DNA of 64,000 bases from Coprinellus micaceus (GCA_951394405.1 OX596338.1:3038001-3102000); one strand, 5' to 3'. Positions 12,001-24,412 are shown, numbered from the stretch's first letter. Numbers and translations are program-made. The notes: generated by a model from the sequence alone, not told the origin.

Positions 12001-12862
12001 AGCAGCACCTCCCGTTCGCATGATTTCATACACCTCCTGGGCACTGCTCACGTAGAAATCCGAGAGATTCTTGACGTAGACTCCTTTCGACTTCTCCTCA
12101 TGCACTTGAAGATTGTCGTTCTGGGCTGTAAAGGGTTCGATAAATGGCCAATATATAGTAGTCGGAAGAACCTACGAGCTAAAAGATCACGAATGCGTTC
12201 GAGGTAGATCTCCATGTACGAGACTTTGACGAGGTACTCCAGGTGGGAGTCACTTTCGACGATAGACTGGAAGATCTGTTCCGTTATCCGGGGAATAATA
12301 CCTTTGAGGTCGGGGGAGTCGATATCGGCACCCTAGGGTGTCGAGTTCATTAAGGCCAGTCCGATTAGGAGTCCGGATTGCATACCATCATGGTGAACGT
12401 CTTTCCACTACCCGTCTGACCGTAGGCGAACACCGTGCCATTGTAGCCATCCAGGACATCTAGCCACCGTGTTTGAGAACTGTTCCCAATGCCGAAGAGC
12501 TCTTGACAACCGACCTTTGACGATACTTCAAAGGGGACTGCGGTTAGTCTTGAACACTTACGAGAGCTCAGGGAACACGTACTCCTTGACACCATACTCG
12601 AAGATCTCCTCCTGCTTCGTCCCCATAGGGAACACCCGATCGAACGTGAATCCATCCTTCTCCGGTCCCGTCGACACCGCTGCTGACTTCATGAAGATCG
12701 TCTGGAGGTTGTCATCGAAGGAGACGACGACCTCCCCGCCTTCCCGAGTCTCGATCGAGTTGACGGGTCGAAATCTACGGAACTGTCAATGGCCTGCATT
12801 GTAGGAGGGAAGAACCTGTATCCGCACCTGCAGACTACCTTGATGTTCGTTGAACTCGCCAT
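9042..12862 (-). CDS. Conventional kinesin heavy chain (kinesin-1)
   Basis: The protein starts [20 protein letters not shown]. The motor domain contains the P-loop GQTGSGKT, switch [12 protein letters not shown] and switch [17 protein letters not shown], followed by the neck and long heptad-repeat stalk. The frame ends in [20 protein letters not shown] (last residues S-R), matching the conserved extreme C-terminus of fungal conventional kinesins. Reaching that tail requires a 5-nt exon (9135-9139) between introns 9140-9213 and 9077-9134, with a last exon at 9042-9076. Fungal kinesin-1 is a plus-end-directed transporter of vesicles and dynein in hyphae and usually lacks light chains. Many short introns interrupt the gene; the protein is roughly 1,000 residues. 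Confidence 0.95.
9135..9139 (-). other. 5-nt internal microexon of kinesin-1
   Basis: On the minus strand this reads CAG|GCAAT|GTGAGT, with perfect acceptor and donor dinucleotides. The exon before ends GAG GCA GG and the exon after begins CG AAA CGA. Inserting GCAAT gives GGG CAA TCG AAA, i.e. AGGQSKRASWFF, the conserved kinesin tail. Skipping it shifts frame into unrelated sequence. Confidence 0.8.
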
Positions 12863-13258
12863 CGTGGATGAAGCCTGATGGTGTCCGGAGAAATCGTGAG
12901 GTTTATGCCTGGTACAGGGCAAGCCTTGTGGATGTGTGAGGTATCTTGCTGCCTCGGACCAGGAGTCGTGGTATTATGTGTCGAAGAGGAGGGTATAGAG
13001 AGACGAGAGCCAGCACAATGCTGGTGGGGAGAGAGGAAGCACGCCTTGGATCACGTACTCGTGTTGCCACAGTGCAGGCCGTGACACAAACTCGCAGCCA
13101 ACATAACAACACGGCTTCGCTGGACTCTCATTTATTTTCCGACGCCCCTATTTCAAATTGAACTGGCTCGGCCAGGGTGTAAGGCTGGGTCATTATAGCG
13201 AGAAAAACTATGGTACAGGTTGTCTACAATGCGAGTGGTAATGGCGGGGCCTGAGATA
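12863..13258. other. Intergenic: kinesin-1 promoter region and ELF1 3' flank
   Basis: Both flanking genes are on the minus strand. No protein-like frame was seen in this 396-bp spacer, and no clear TATA element was identified. Confidence 0.5.
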
Positions 13259-13691
13259 TCAATCGTCGTCGCTGTCTGCTGCAGGGGCTGCGCGCGATGA
13301 AGATGCGGCAGCTCTACGGGGGACGTGCTCATCGTTGTCCTGGGCGGCGTCACACGCGTCTATCCATTCCGAGTAGATGTCCACCGCTTCCGTCAGGTCT
13401 ACAGGGGGAATTCAATATAGCACCTGTGATCCGGGATCTATGGAACGTACGATTCACTTTGCTTTGGAATCTCTGGTCGCAGACCTTACAGACCAGGGTC
13501 GCGACACCCTCTTTGCGGTCCATACGAACCGTCACTGATTTATCGTGGTGGCAAAACAGACATGTAAAGGTGGTGTCTGGAAATGTGCGATATGAGCGTC
13601 ATCGCAGAAGAGAGGACGTCAAATACGCACCCAATGGAACCTTCTGCCTGGCGGGTGCTGGCTTCCTGGAGGACTTTTTGCGCTTACCCAT
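13259..13691 (-). CDS. ELF1: Transcription elongation factor 1 homologue (Elf1)
   Basis: Three exons (13631-13691, 13451-13576, 13259-13398) encode 108 aa. The basic start MGKRKKSSRKPAPARQKVPL is typical of the family. The zinc ribbon is visible as CLFC ... CKVC, with CHHDKSVTVRMDRKEGVATL between the pairs. The segment NHLTEAVDIYSEWIDACDAA is the conserved C-terminal half. A fungal acidic tail ends in SDDD. Elf1 binds elongating RNA polymerase II and helps it pass nucleosomes. The start codon is 183 bp from that of the divergent kinesin-5 gene. Confidence 0.96.
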
Positions 13692-13874
13692 GGTCGTCGA
13701 AAGACAAGCCAGGAGACAGCCCGCCGGGAGCAGCGGAGCTTCCAATGGGAGGGCGATCACGTGTGGCTACGCGTTGTTGAACACCGCTTGACGCGCGCGA
13801 GAAACGGACCCAAATCGGGCAAGCAAGAGTTGCCATCCGCCTCCTCGGTCGTTGCCCTCCTCGCCATTCTCGCA
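13692..13874. promoter_or_regulatory. Divergent promoter between ELF1 and kinesin-5
   Basis: This 183-bp spacer separates two head-to-head start codons and must contain both core promoters. No TATA box is obvious. Confidence 0.5.
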
Positions 13875-16800
13875 ATGGCTACTCGTCGTCCGGCATCGTC
13901 TAGGATGAGATCGACCCCCATGCCACCGCCTGCTATTCCTCGATCCCGTTCAGTCCTCTCAAAACCTGTCTCATCATCCCAGCCTACTCCTGACGCTAGC
14001 TCCCTGGGTGAATCCTCAGCATCGAACCGGCAAACGAAGGAGGAGACTGGGACAAACATCCAAGTCGTTATCCGGTGTAGAAGAAGATCAGAGCGGGAAA
14101 TACAGGAGAACTCACCAATCATCGTCACCTCCACTGGCGCCAAGGCGAAGGAACTCTCAATCGAAACAGGAACACCGCAATCTAGTCTCGGGGTCGTCAC
14201 CCAAGCCCCGACGAGAACGTACCCCTTCGATCTGGTATTTGGACCTGAAGCGGACCAAACCATGCTCTACCACGACGTTGTCAGCCCCATGCTGGAGCAG
14301 GTCCTCCAGGGTTACAACTGCACGCTATTTGCATATGGACAAACAGGGACTGGAAAAACGTGCGTGCCCTTGGTTCACTATTGAAAGGCCATGCTTGACC
14401 CTTTCGCCCAGGTACACCATGCAGGGAGACCTCAATCCTACCCCAATGGGTAACCCCTCAGCACACGCCGGCATGATTCCTCGAGTGCTTTTCCGTCTCT
14501 TCCACCAGCTCGAATCCAGTAACGCCGACTTCAGCGTCAAGATTTCGTTCATCGAGCTGTATAATGAAGAGCTTCGCGATCTCCTTGCCAATGACTTCTC
14601 GGCCCCCAATGGCTCGACGCAGCCAATGGGGCACGGGTCGAAAGACAAGCAACAGGACAACGGGCTCAAGATCTTCGACGACGCAGGGAAGCGGGGTGTC
14701 TTCATTCAAGGCTTAGAGGAGGTCGCCGTCAAGGACTCCAAGACTGCCCTCGCTCTCTTGCTCAAAGGTAGCGAACGTCGGCAAATCGCCGCTACCAACT
14801 TCAACGAACATTCCAGTCGGTCACACTCCGTATTCTCCATCACGGTCCACCTCAAGGATACCTCCTTCGGTGAGGACCTTCTCAAGACTGGAAAGCTACA
14901 TCTCGTCGACTTGGCTGGCTCGGAAAATATTGGTCGCTCAGGGGCGGAGAACAAACGAGCGAGGGAAGCTGGTATGATCAACCAAAGCCTTCTGACTTTG
15001 GGAAGGGTCATCAACGCCCTGGTCGACAGAGCTCAACATGTTCCCTACAGGTGGGTCGCCCCAGCGACGACGCGTAATGGAACTAACATTTATGCTCAGA
15101 GAATCTAAGCTTACTCGGCTGCTCCAAGATTCTTTGGGCGGTCGTACGAAGACATGCATCATCGCCACCGTGTCGCCTGCCCGTTCCAATATGGAGGAAA
15201 CGCTCTCCACATTGGACTATGCCTTGCGCGCCAAGTCTATTCGCAACAAGCCTGAAGTCAATCAGCGCATGACGCGGAATGCACTGATCAAGGAGTACGT
15301 TGCCGAGATCGACCGCCTAAAAGCTGACCTTCTGGCCGCTCGGGAGAAGAACGGTATCTTCTTCTCAGAAGAGACTTGGAAGCAGCTTACGGCGGAGCAG
15401 GAGATGCAGAAGACTGACATGCTGGAGGCGAGGAAGCAGGTGGATATTGTCGAAAGCCAGCTTCGAAGTGTCCGGGAAGAGTTTGAGCAGAGCATCGGGC
15501 TTCTGATGAAGCGTGACGGAGAGTTGAAGGAGACGAAGGAACGCCTTGAACAGACGAAGTCGACGCTACAGCAGAAGGAGGGCCATCTTCAGCAGACTAC
15601 CAAGGCACTAAAGGACGAAGAGGTAGTTCGTAGGGCTTACCAGGACTCTGAGAAGAACCTGGATGGTGTTGCGAGAAACTTGAAGGCAAGCTTGGTCCAC
15701 AGTACTCGCGATATTGAAGGTCTCCATGCCAAGATCGGTATGTTATTTTATCGTGCCCACTTGGTCAGCACTCTTACCAGCTTCCGCAGAGCGTAAGGCG
15801 AGTGCCCTCCATTCAAACAACAGGGTCGTCAGCAAGCATGGACAAACCCTCGCCTCCTCTTCGAAGATCATCTCCGAATCCATCAACCAATATATCCGTG
15901 CCGCAACCGACCTACAAACCGCCATCGAGTCCCAAACGCACACTTTTAGCGAAACTCAGGCCAACCAGATCTCGCAAGCTTCTTCTCAGATGGAAGAACA
16001 GTTCAAGACGTTGCGGCAGCAGTTCAAGGACCTCGCATCCGGGGACGAGGCTGAGACTCAACTTTTCCACGGTCTTCAGGAAGCGCTTGAAAGCGCACAC
16101 TCGGAGTTCGAAGAGCAACTGACGAACTGGGGGGAAGGCGTGAAGGAGACCGTCCAGAGGACGTGCGGAGAGGCGACTGCCACGGTAGCCCAGCATACCG
16201 CTGACATTGGGAAGGCCGTCGACACCCTGCAAGTCGCGTTGGAAAGCATAGTGCGACAAGCCAAGGCATTCGTTGAGGAGGAGCGTAAACTTGTCGCGGA
16301 GATGAAGGAGTACGCCAATGCCCAGGCACAGGCAGAGATCGTACGGTTGAAGAAGCAAAATCAACTGCTCAACCAAATGGTGGCAAACGAGCGGAGTAAG
16401 GCCAATGCGGCGAAGGACGACTTGGTGAAGCGGGTGACGGGACTTCTGGACGGTTTCCTCCAAGAGCGGGACGAGTCTCTGAAGGCCGCTACGAAAGGCT
16501 TGCAGCGAGAGAATGACGGAATGGCGAAGGCGACTGAGGCCGAGTTTGCAGATCATGGGAAAACGTACGACACTGCTGAGGCTCGGATACATGCGTTCGA
16601 TGGTGTGCTCCAGCAGAATACGCGCGAGAACAAGAGGAAACGGGACATGATTTCAAAGGTGGGGTTAACGCTCTTCGTACGGTTTGTCAACTTTTTGACC
16701 GCTTCTGTAGACCATCGCCGATACCACCAGTGTGTTGGAGGGCGCGCTTGGAACGGTCCAAGCAGCGATGGAGGAGAACGCCGAAGAGGGCTGCACCACC

Positions 16801-17566
16801 CTCCGCCAAATACATCACGAATCGTATGATATGTACACCAATGGTGAGGACTCTCGTATTCTCTCTTCGCCCAGACACTCACTTGTTAATGATAGGCTTG
16901 GATGAACACACGAGGCTCAAACGCATTCGGCTCGATACGACCGCAAGCCTGCAGGCCAATGTCGAGGCGTCGAGTTCGTACATCCAGTCTGCCCTCGTTT
17001 CGACATCAAGCGAGTTCGGATCGTATGCTCATTCGATGTCGACCCACGTTTCTGACCTCCAAGAACTAACGGAGGCACACGGCGATGAGCTCATGCGCGA
17101 CCTGTCAGCAATGCACGAGACAGCCACCACTCTTCTGGACACTGGAACAAGAGAGGACGTGTCGACTGGGGAGACGCCCAAGAAGAAGCAATGGAAATAC
17201 GCCGATCAGTGGAAACTTGCGAAACCACGCGAGGAGCTTCTCGGGCAGCCTCAACAGGCTCTAAAAATGGAAGAAGTTATCTGTGAACACGAAGACCCGC
17301 AACATCCACAACCTGAAGCCAGTACCAGTTGGCTTCCGACTGCTCGATTGTCTGGTCCAAGGACGAGCGACATCGAAAATCGCGCCCCCTCAGTACAAGA
17401 AGTTCCTCCACCTCAGGCACTGCCACGGCCTGTAAAGAGGGAATCTGTTGCCTCGCCCCCTCTGTCACTCCCTACAAAGGTCGAAGAGAGAGGGGCACCC
17501 GCCAACCCCGCGCCCATGGTTGAGTCACGGCGGCGGAATGTGTCGAATCGGTTCCGTCGGCCATAG
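13875..17566 (+). CDS. Kinesin-5 (BimC/Eg5) mitotic motor
   Basis: Six exons (13875-14359, 14412-15050, 15100-15737, 15790-16658, 16711-16843, 16896-17566) sum exactly to 1,144 codons plus stop. After a basic Pro/Ser-rich head, the motor shows GQTGTGKT (P-loop), [11 protein letters not shown] (switch I) and [20 protein letters not shown] (switch II). [18 protein letters not shown] follows. A long coiled coil leads to a BimC box near residue 1030 that begins [13 protein letters not shown], whose Thr-Pro is the expected Cdk1 site for spindle targeting. Kinesin-5 is a homotetramer that slides antiparallel microtubules apart during mitosis. Later in-frame methionines exist, but [10 protein letters not shown] fits the family best. 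Confidence 0.96.
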
Positions 17567-17879
17567 TATTTATTTCTTCCCGCTCTACCCTCATCTATTT
17601 CATACCTTGTATTGTACTCTAATGTTTTCTGCTGCATCGGATATCCTACATTTCTATCCCCTCAAGCACACGACTTCCTCTTCGCCTCGGGCGCTTAAGT
17701 GAGGTGTGGTTCAGCGTGCGAACTGTCACATAATCAAGGTGAACGAATCAGAACGACGTTGGCCGTTGGTCATGTGACCCGCCCCACGTTCTCACCACCT
17801 GGAATCGATTCAGGGCGTCACGGTCGTTGTGGAGGAGCACTCATCATACGCGTTCAATTGAACCCTGCAGGACCCGACG
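17567..17879. other. Intergenic between kinesin-5 and VPS55
   Basis: This is a 313-bp tandem spacer holding the kinesin-5 3' end and the VPS55 promoter. Nothing else was recognised. Confidence 0.5.
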
Positions 17880-18479
17880 ATGGCCGCTCGTCTCCCAAGT
17901 ACGCATTACGGATCCTCGATGAAGGAGGGCTGCATGTTGACTTCCGTACAGCTGTCATTCTCCTCGCATTCGTCCTCGCAGTGGGATTCCTGCTGATCAT
18001 CCTTTCCTGCGCATTATGGCAGAACTGGTTGCCTCTCCTCGTCGGTGGGTTCTTCCGCTTGCCATTTGCATGCCTAAGCCCTCATTGAGCTCTGGAATTG
18101 AATCTACAGCCTTGACCTTTGTCCTCGCGCCCCTTCCCAACGCTGTGTTCGCCCACTGCGGAAGCGATGAATTCGGCTCGTCCTACGAAAGTTCCCCTGC
18201 GGTCGACTTTGGACGCTTCCTCACCTCTCTAATCGTCGTCACCGGCTTTGCAATGCCAATAGTACTCGCTCATTCCGGAGTCATTAACGGGAAGGCGTGC
18301 GCTATGTCTATTGCTGGAGGAGGGTGAGTTCCTTGTTCATATTGTGCAGCGCAGCCTCTGCGCCCGTCCTTCCTTGCTAACGATATCTTATCACCCGCAC
18401 CCAAACATATAGACTCGTATACGGAACCATCCTGGCATACTCTGCTGCATTTAGCCAAGAAGAATCTGACTATGACTAA
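17880..18479 (+). CDS. VPS55: Vps55/OB-RGRP endosomal membrane protein
   Basis: Four exons (17880-17898, 17952-18044, 18110-18323, 18413-18479) sum to 130 aa. The sequence begins MAARLPTVILLAFVLAVGFL. The family motif GFLLIILSCALWQNWLPLLV is followed by LAPLPNAVF, DFGRFLTSLIVVTGFAMPIV and a fourth hydrophobic span. This matches the four-TM, ~130-140 aa Vps55 family. In yeast Vps55 pairs with Vps68 and controls late endosome-to-vacuole trafficking. The first coding exon is only 19 nt. Without that splice the upstream frame would give an unlikely extension, so the spliced start is preferred. It is encoded just upstream of another endosome-related gene (FHIP-like). Confidence 0.93.
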
Positions 18480-18789
18480 ACGTTGAACGTTTGAACCCGC
18501 CTTCCTGTCTGTATTTTATGCACCCTGTGTACATCGATCCCCTACTTTATACCTCTTGCAAGGACTTTCAGTACCTCGACGCCCGCTTCCTGGGACTAGC
18601 ATGTCACATTGAGAAGAGCCAAGGATGAGAATTCGATCCCATATGATGTTGCGAGAATCCGACATCAGGCCGGATTATATTGGACCTCCTCTTTGTCTGT
18701 TCCTGCCCTCCACCATCACAGGGATTGTCCCTCAACGTCTCCGGAAGCGCTGAGCTTTGCTCAAGCCTGGCTCCATCTACCACACCCAC
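18480..18789. other. Intergenic between VPS55 and the FHIP-like gene
   Basis: A 310-bp spacer. No coding or repeat signal was recognised. Confidence 0.5.
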
Positions 18790-21700
18790 ATGTCCTACTT
18801 CTCAAAGTTCCTCAGAGGCGCGAGCCAGGCGCCGCCCAAACCGCAGGTCGATCACCTTGAAGAGTTTCTGAAGGCATGGGAGGTTGTCAAGGTCAATACC
18901 ACTCTCACTGTTGCTGCACATAGCTTTGGCTGGTGGGGCTGAACCAAGTCATTCGATCCTTCGGCAGGAAACACTCGAATACCCAGATGAAAGGCAGCTC
19001 GCGAGAGGGATCGGGTCCACGAGCGTCCCAGAGAAGCTCAAGTCGATGGTGGATACGTTGGTAGCCGAATCCGGGAAGGCAGAGACAGGGTGTGTGAGAG
19101 CCTCCTTACAAGCTCTATGCCTTGGTGCTCACGTATAACATGCATAGAGAAACAGGGGAGTGCTTGGAGTATCTACTGAAGAATGGTAGGCTCCTCCATC
19201 CACACAACCCCGCATGATCTCACGAGCTGTAGATGTCTTGGGAACGCTCGTGCGCCTGAGCGAGACAGATCGTCCGAGAGGGGCCCAAGCTGAAGTACTA
19301 CGCGCTGTTCAGAACATGATCGTGATGCTCGATGAGCAGTTCCTGGTGCACACTGCAGTACACAAAGCAGTGCTCAGGCTTCTCAGGACGTGTGTGGGGG
19401 ATGACATCCAAGAACAGCTAGATGGGAGGAACAAGCCTATGGGTGCTGCAGGCAGCTCGACAAGAGCACCCCCATCGGAGCACGAAGAGGACTGTGAGTT
19501 CGGCAACCTAAGCCACTCATGATGATCTAATAATGGGTTGTGATAGTGGTTCACCTGCTCTGCATATTGTGCAGTAGGATTCTAACTTACCGCGAGCTAC
19601 TGATGATTTTCTTCCACGACAAACACTGGTATCGCTCGGAACCACTATTTGCAGTGGAGGAAGAGGACGAAGACTTCGAAGAGGATGAAGAGGAAGCCAT
19701 AGTGACTAGCTCAGCAGACGGCGAAACCGATCCCCGAACACCTTCACCCACACCATCCCAAGCGACGATAACCGGCGCCCGATCATCTCCTCCCCCGAAG
19801 AAGCCAGAGTACGAGTTCCTCCTATTCAACTACCTCTTGCGATTCGTCCACAGAGAAGGTCAAATTGGGGAGTTCGCAAGAGCTGGTCTATTGTTCCTCA
19901 TGGACGTCGCCATGTCCACCGCTGGGTTGGCTACTCCCGGACACGGTGCGGACTCCCCAGGCGGAGACCCTATAACCGATGCCGCACTCGCTCTGGCGGA
20001 GTACATCCTCGACGGTGACTTCTCAGACGTCCTAGGGGCGGGTCTCGTCGCGGTCTACTCGACCCTACCGCGGAAGCTGGGTTTCTCACCTCCTATTCCA
20101 GAGGACAATGATGCGACTGCTGCCATGGTAATCGGGAATCCGGGTCTGGAGACGGAGGATGCGAAGGAACACGCGTTGGCCATGCGCGACAGGAATCGTG
20201 CAATGGGCATTGACGACGCGTCCGATCCTGACTTCATGACGCGCTTGGATCACTTCCTCAAGCAGCTGGAGTTTTTGCAGGATGTTCTGAGGAAGAATGT
20301 GGAGAGCGACGGAACGGAGGCATCGCAGCTCATTGGCGGCCAGATTCTCCAAACCATACTGGATGCAGTGCGCCGGGTGTTTCTGGAGAACGTGTTGTAT
20401 TCCTCCATCCTCGAATGCTCGGACACGGATGGGAGCTCTGTCGCCGTCATGTCGTACATCGACATTATCGTGCGGACACTTCGTCCAGGACCGTTGGTGG
20501 ACCTCTTGGTCGAATTCCTGACCGAGGAGGGAACCGACGATTCTAAGACGCGCTCACGGAACTCTCCAATGGTGAAGGGACCACCTGCGTCCAGTGCTCC
20601 TGCCGATCGAGCGACGAAACTCAAACGAAGGAAGAGCAGTGCAATGGTCTTCTTGGAGATGGAGGCTCCAGACTCCAGAAAGAAGTCTGAGTACTTCATT
20701 CCAACCAGCCGCTTCACCCTCCGCGATCTCCTCCTCGCCAATCTCAGGTCGAAGAACCACGCTAGCATGACCATAGCCCTCCAACTGCTAAGTACCATGC
20801 TTACCTACCAATCCAACATCACCTCCGAAAAGGTGCTCGTTGTGATCCCTGACTCTCATGCTACCGCCTTCCCACATCCCCTCCTCGTCAACGGACCCGA
20901 GAAGTTCGAATCGTCGTTTTCAGCAGATGAAGACGATGAGGAGGAGTTCCGGTATCCAGGCGCTAACGACCCTCCACCTTCCCAACCGTCCGACCCTATA
21001 TACGTGCAGCCCGCTGCAACCGTTTCAACACACGAAAGGGAAATGAGCCTATATCTCTCACTTATCACTCGCGTCGACCCCTCTTCAACAACCGAAGGCT
21101 TCAGTACGGGCTACCACTACTACCTCCATGATGCTTTGCTATCAATACAAGCCCAACCATCCTACTGGTCATGCAGCGAGCTGTCATTCAATAGCAAAGA
21201 GGTCGACAAGCTCAAGCATCGACTGAACGCCAACGACCCTGTGCTTTCACGGCTGCTCGAGTCTGCCCGATCGTTCTTCTCCAACACTGCCGACTTCAAC
21301 GTTGGGTTGACGGGAGTCTTCGCTACGCTCGCGCTCAACCCACATCGTTCTCTCGCGGGATGGCTCACCTTCGCACACAACGACAACCTCTTTGCATCAC
21401 CCGAACGAACAGACGCGATCCTGGATGACGACGACAAGTCTATCGACTTCAGGATAGATGAGAAACTTGCGACGGATACCAATATCCTGCCGGCAGCGCG
21501 GATGGACGAACATTCGCGACCTGTCGTTTACACCGTTCTCCAAAGCCTCGTCAACCAACTGGAGAGGTACCGACAGCAAGTAGACGACTTTGACAAGTAT
21601 CTGTCTGAGCGGAGACAGGGATTACTCTTCTCCGAAAATCTGACTGACGCCCTCCAAATAACCCTTGACGATGAGCCAACGGCGCCCATGAAGCCCGCCC

Positions 21701-22188
21701 AACTGGAGACGCCGGCGAAGCCGAAGAGACCATCCGCAACCTCTGCGATTGCGTCGTTTTTGACGCCCAAGAAGTCGCGCCCAAGGCCCGCTCAGGAGCC
21801 GACGACCCCCCAGCGCTCACCACCCAAAGCGATCCCCCCTCCAAGTCCCTTTGGAACGCACTATCAGCAAACGTCTTCTATTACCGTCGAACCTATCATT
21901 GCCCCGGTTCCGTTCACAGCATTATGGACACCGTCGAAGAAGCAGTCTTGGGATGCGATGGAGGAGGACGTTTTTAGTTCGGGGTGGGGGGATCGGTCTG
22001 ACCGGTCATTGGGCAGCACCAGCTTTGATGACGATGACGAGGTCGAGGTCGAGGTATACAGGCCACAGACTGTGACCTTATCTCAGTTGCTGGATAACGT
22101 GGTCATCCTGGAGGAGAGTATCAAGGAGCTGGTCGCGATTATACATGCTCGTCGTAGTCTTGGGATAGATGCGATCCGGTATCTGTGA
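18790..22188 (+). CDS. FHIP/RAI16-like Hook-interacting protein
   Basis: The chosen start is MSYFSKFLRGASQAPPKPQV, because upstream methionines lack conservation. Early short exons read DHLEEFLKAWEVVK, then ETLEYPDERQLARG, ECLEYLLKNDVLGTLVRL and HTAVHKAVLRLLRTC. These are followed by LVHLLCILCSR and one long exon from about 19545 to the stop. RELLMIFFHDKHW and the C-terminal block LDNVVILEESIKELVAIIHA are recognisable as the RAI16-like/FHIP family. FHIP joins FTS and Hook to link early endosomes to dynein; in filamentous fungi this drives endosome motility in hyphae. The middle contains acidic and Ser/Pro-rich insertions, including a FLTPKKSRPRP patch. The first intron (about 18903-18978) was inferred from frame and a CTGAAC branch site and is less certain. 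Confidence 0.82.
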
Positions 22189-22352
22189 TCTGTTGCTTTC
22201 GTTGTCAATGTAAGATCTAAAATGAAATGAAATATGCTAATAAAGAACTATGCAACGAAAACTATACAAGGGCGTAGGAGCAACGACATGGACAAAGCTA
22301 ATAAGAAAGCGACAATAAAAATACACCAGGTGGATAGATGGGGAGGGGAGGG

Positions 22353-23460
22353 TCACTTTGTCTTCGTTTTCTTCCCCTTCCCCTTCCCCTTGCCTTTGGG
22401 TTTGGCGCCTGCAGAAGATTTGGACTTGGGGCCGCACACTTTCTCTTGCAATTTCGCGAATTCCTCGTCGTCAATCCCTGGGGGCTCGGCGGGACGGGCC
22501 TTCTTCGATGTAGGGATCTCTTCTTCCTCATCGTCACGGGCACGTTTCTTGCCTTTGCCCTTTCCATTAGACTTGGGCGCATACTTCGAGGCGAGACTGT
22601 CAATGAGGTCGTCGGTGTTCTTCTTCCTCTTCTGAAGAATAAGCGCCTGTAATGCCGAGTAATCCTCATCACCATCTCCCGCTGCTGGTTCAGCCGCTTT
22701 ACCCTTCGTCTTCTTCTCAGTTGGTTTTCCGGTTCCGAAGAATTCGTCCCACACCCCCAGCTCCTTTGCCAGCTCCTCAGCTTCTTTGGCCTCCTTCTCC
22801 CCAGCTTTCTTCCGCGCGAGTTTAGCCTTCTCATCCTTCACACTCTCCTTCCAGGCCTTGGTTGATTTAAGCTCCTTCTTGGCGATGAGGGAAGATATGA
22901 TCATGACAAAACGTGCTTCATCTTCGTGCGTTGAGTGTGGGATGTATGTCATGATTTCGCCAATGGACCCGTCAGTCTCCAGGTACCCGCTCTTGAGGTC
23001 GTCCACTTCCTCCTGAGAGCCTGGAAGTTGAGGGGTTAGGGTACGTGGGTGACTCAAGTAACGCTTGTAATGCACCTTGATATTCCTTCTTCATCTCATC
23101 CAGCTTTCCACGCGTGACGCGGTCGAAGAGGTCCTCAAAGTACGCCTCCCACCCATCCTCTCCAGCCGACAACTCAAAGCCTTCATCCGTCCTGCCCGTC
23201 TTGTCGTACCTCGCCTTTCTCTTCTCATCAGTCAACACCGCGTATGCGAACCCAATCTGCTGGAACTTGACAGATGCGTCGGCTTTGGCCTGCTCACTGG
23301 ATGTGGCGTGTTTGTCGGGGTGGTATGTGAGCGCCAGACGGCGATACGACTTCTTAATGGCATCCGTCGTCGTGTCCTTGGTAAGATTCAGAACGACATA
23401 GAGGTCTACGTCCTCTTCTCCGGGGAAGAACTGTGAGATGGGGTCGTTGTCTTCAGACAT
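22353..23460 (-). CDS. DNAJC9-like J-domain protein
   Basis: Two exons (23076-23460, 22353-23020) give 350 aa. The J domain spans about residues 18-88 and includes LYVVLNLTKDTTTDAIKKSY and the HPD tripeptide in YHPDKHA. It is followed by the DNAJC9-type helical region (EEVDDLKSGYLETDGSIGEI, then PHSTHEDEARFVMII). The tail is long, Lys/Glu-rich and ends GKGKGKGKKTKTK, suggesting a nuclear location. Human DNAJC9 recruits Hsp70 and is a histone H3-H4 co-chaperone, so a similar role is a reasonable inference. It is convergent with the FHIP-like gene (164 bp between stops). Confidence 0.9.
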
Positions 23461-23694
23461 GGTTGTGGAATGAGTGAGAGTTCAAAGCGCGTCAACCTGA
23501 CTTGACATTCATCAAAGTCACGTGTTGACGCGTCAAACACCGTTTCCACGCCCGGCTCGGACTTGGTCGCAACAAAGTGCTCACCTGCGGCTTTTGGAAA
23601 TTATATCACCGACGAGCAACCGACGAGGGAGGAACAAACATTGAAACAACCAAAGAGGAGGTCTGAGGGGTATGCATAACTCCATTCATATTTA

Positions 23695-24412
23695 CTATAG
23701 GTACATTCTAAGCGTAGGAACCGCCGTATGCTGAAAATTATGAATGTATCTATCCATCACAACACCGTAGGAGTATTTCCAGCTCTTTGCCCATAACGCA
23801 AATAATGCCCCAGCGACGCACACACCGTATAGGAACCCAACAATCACCTGGGACCATGTGTGGTAGCCCAGTCGCACCCTGGAGACCATAATGGCGGTCG
23901 CCCATGGAATAACAACGAGAGGGGGGAGAATTCGGGAGACAGTATTTTGGGGGAAGTTGGGGTGGATGGGAAGCGCAAGGCATGCGAGGAGAACGTAGGT
24001 GGCCTGAAAGCTCACTACGGCTGAATGAGTGCTTGGCATTCTGCAAGGGATTCCCAAGCGCGTTAGCCGTTCCGGCACCAGCGACCCCGACAAGAAGCTG
24101 AAGAATACACTCACCCATAGCTCTTCTTCGTCTTTCCCTTCACCACCACTGATTCCCCATGAGGCCGTGCTTGTCGAACGAGCCTCTTGATAATTTTAAC
24201 CGTTATGCTGCATGCCGCCGACGCCAAACCAAAGTAGACCGCCCCAGCCGACCTCGAATAGAACACGAAAGCCGTGAGGCAACTTGCGACGATTATGCTT
24301 GCCTATTTGGGTCCGTCCAGGGTCCTGTCAACCCTAATTGCATTTCTTCTCGACTTGGCTATCCACTTACCCTGTCAAGAAATACCAGAAAGAGTGCGTT
24401 CGTGGGTCCCAT
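23695..24412 (-). CDS. PAP2-family membrane phosphatase (dolichyldiphosphatase-like)
   Basis: Three exons (24371-24412, 24115-24302, 23695-24040) sum to 191 aa. All three PAP2 motifs are present: KRLVRQARP (Kx6RP), SYGMPSTHS (PSxH) and SRVRLGYH (SRx5H). Several hydrophobic segments surround them, consistent with a lumen-facing active site in the ER or Golgi. The GMPSTHS context resembles Cax4/DOLPP1, which recycles dolichyl pyrophosphate for N-glycosylation. However, the N-terminal region before the first TM is very short here (MGPTNALFLVFLDR), so a related lipid phosphatase is also possible. The start depends on an inferred first intron (24303-24370). Confidence 0.82.

Noticed and set aside
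17699..17951. Long N-terminal extension of VPS55 from an upstream ATG
   Set aside because: The family starts almost directly at the first TM segment. The spliced 19-nt first exon gives the expected 130 aa.
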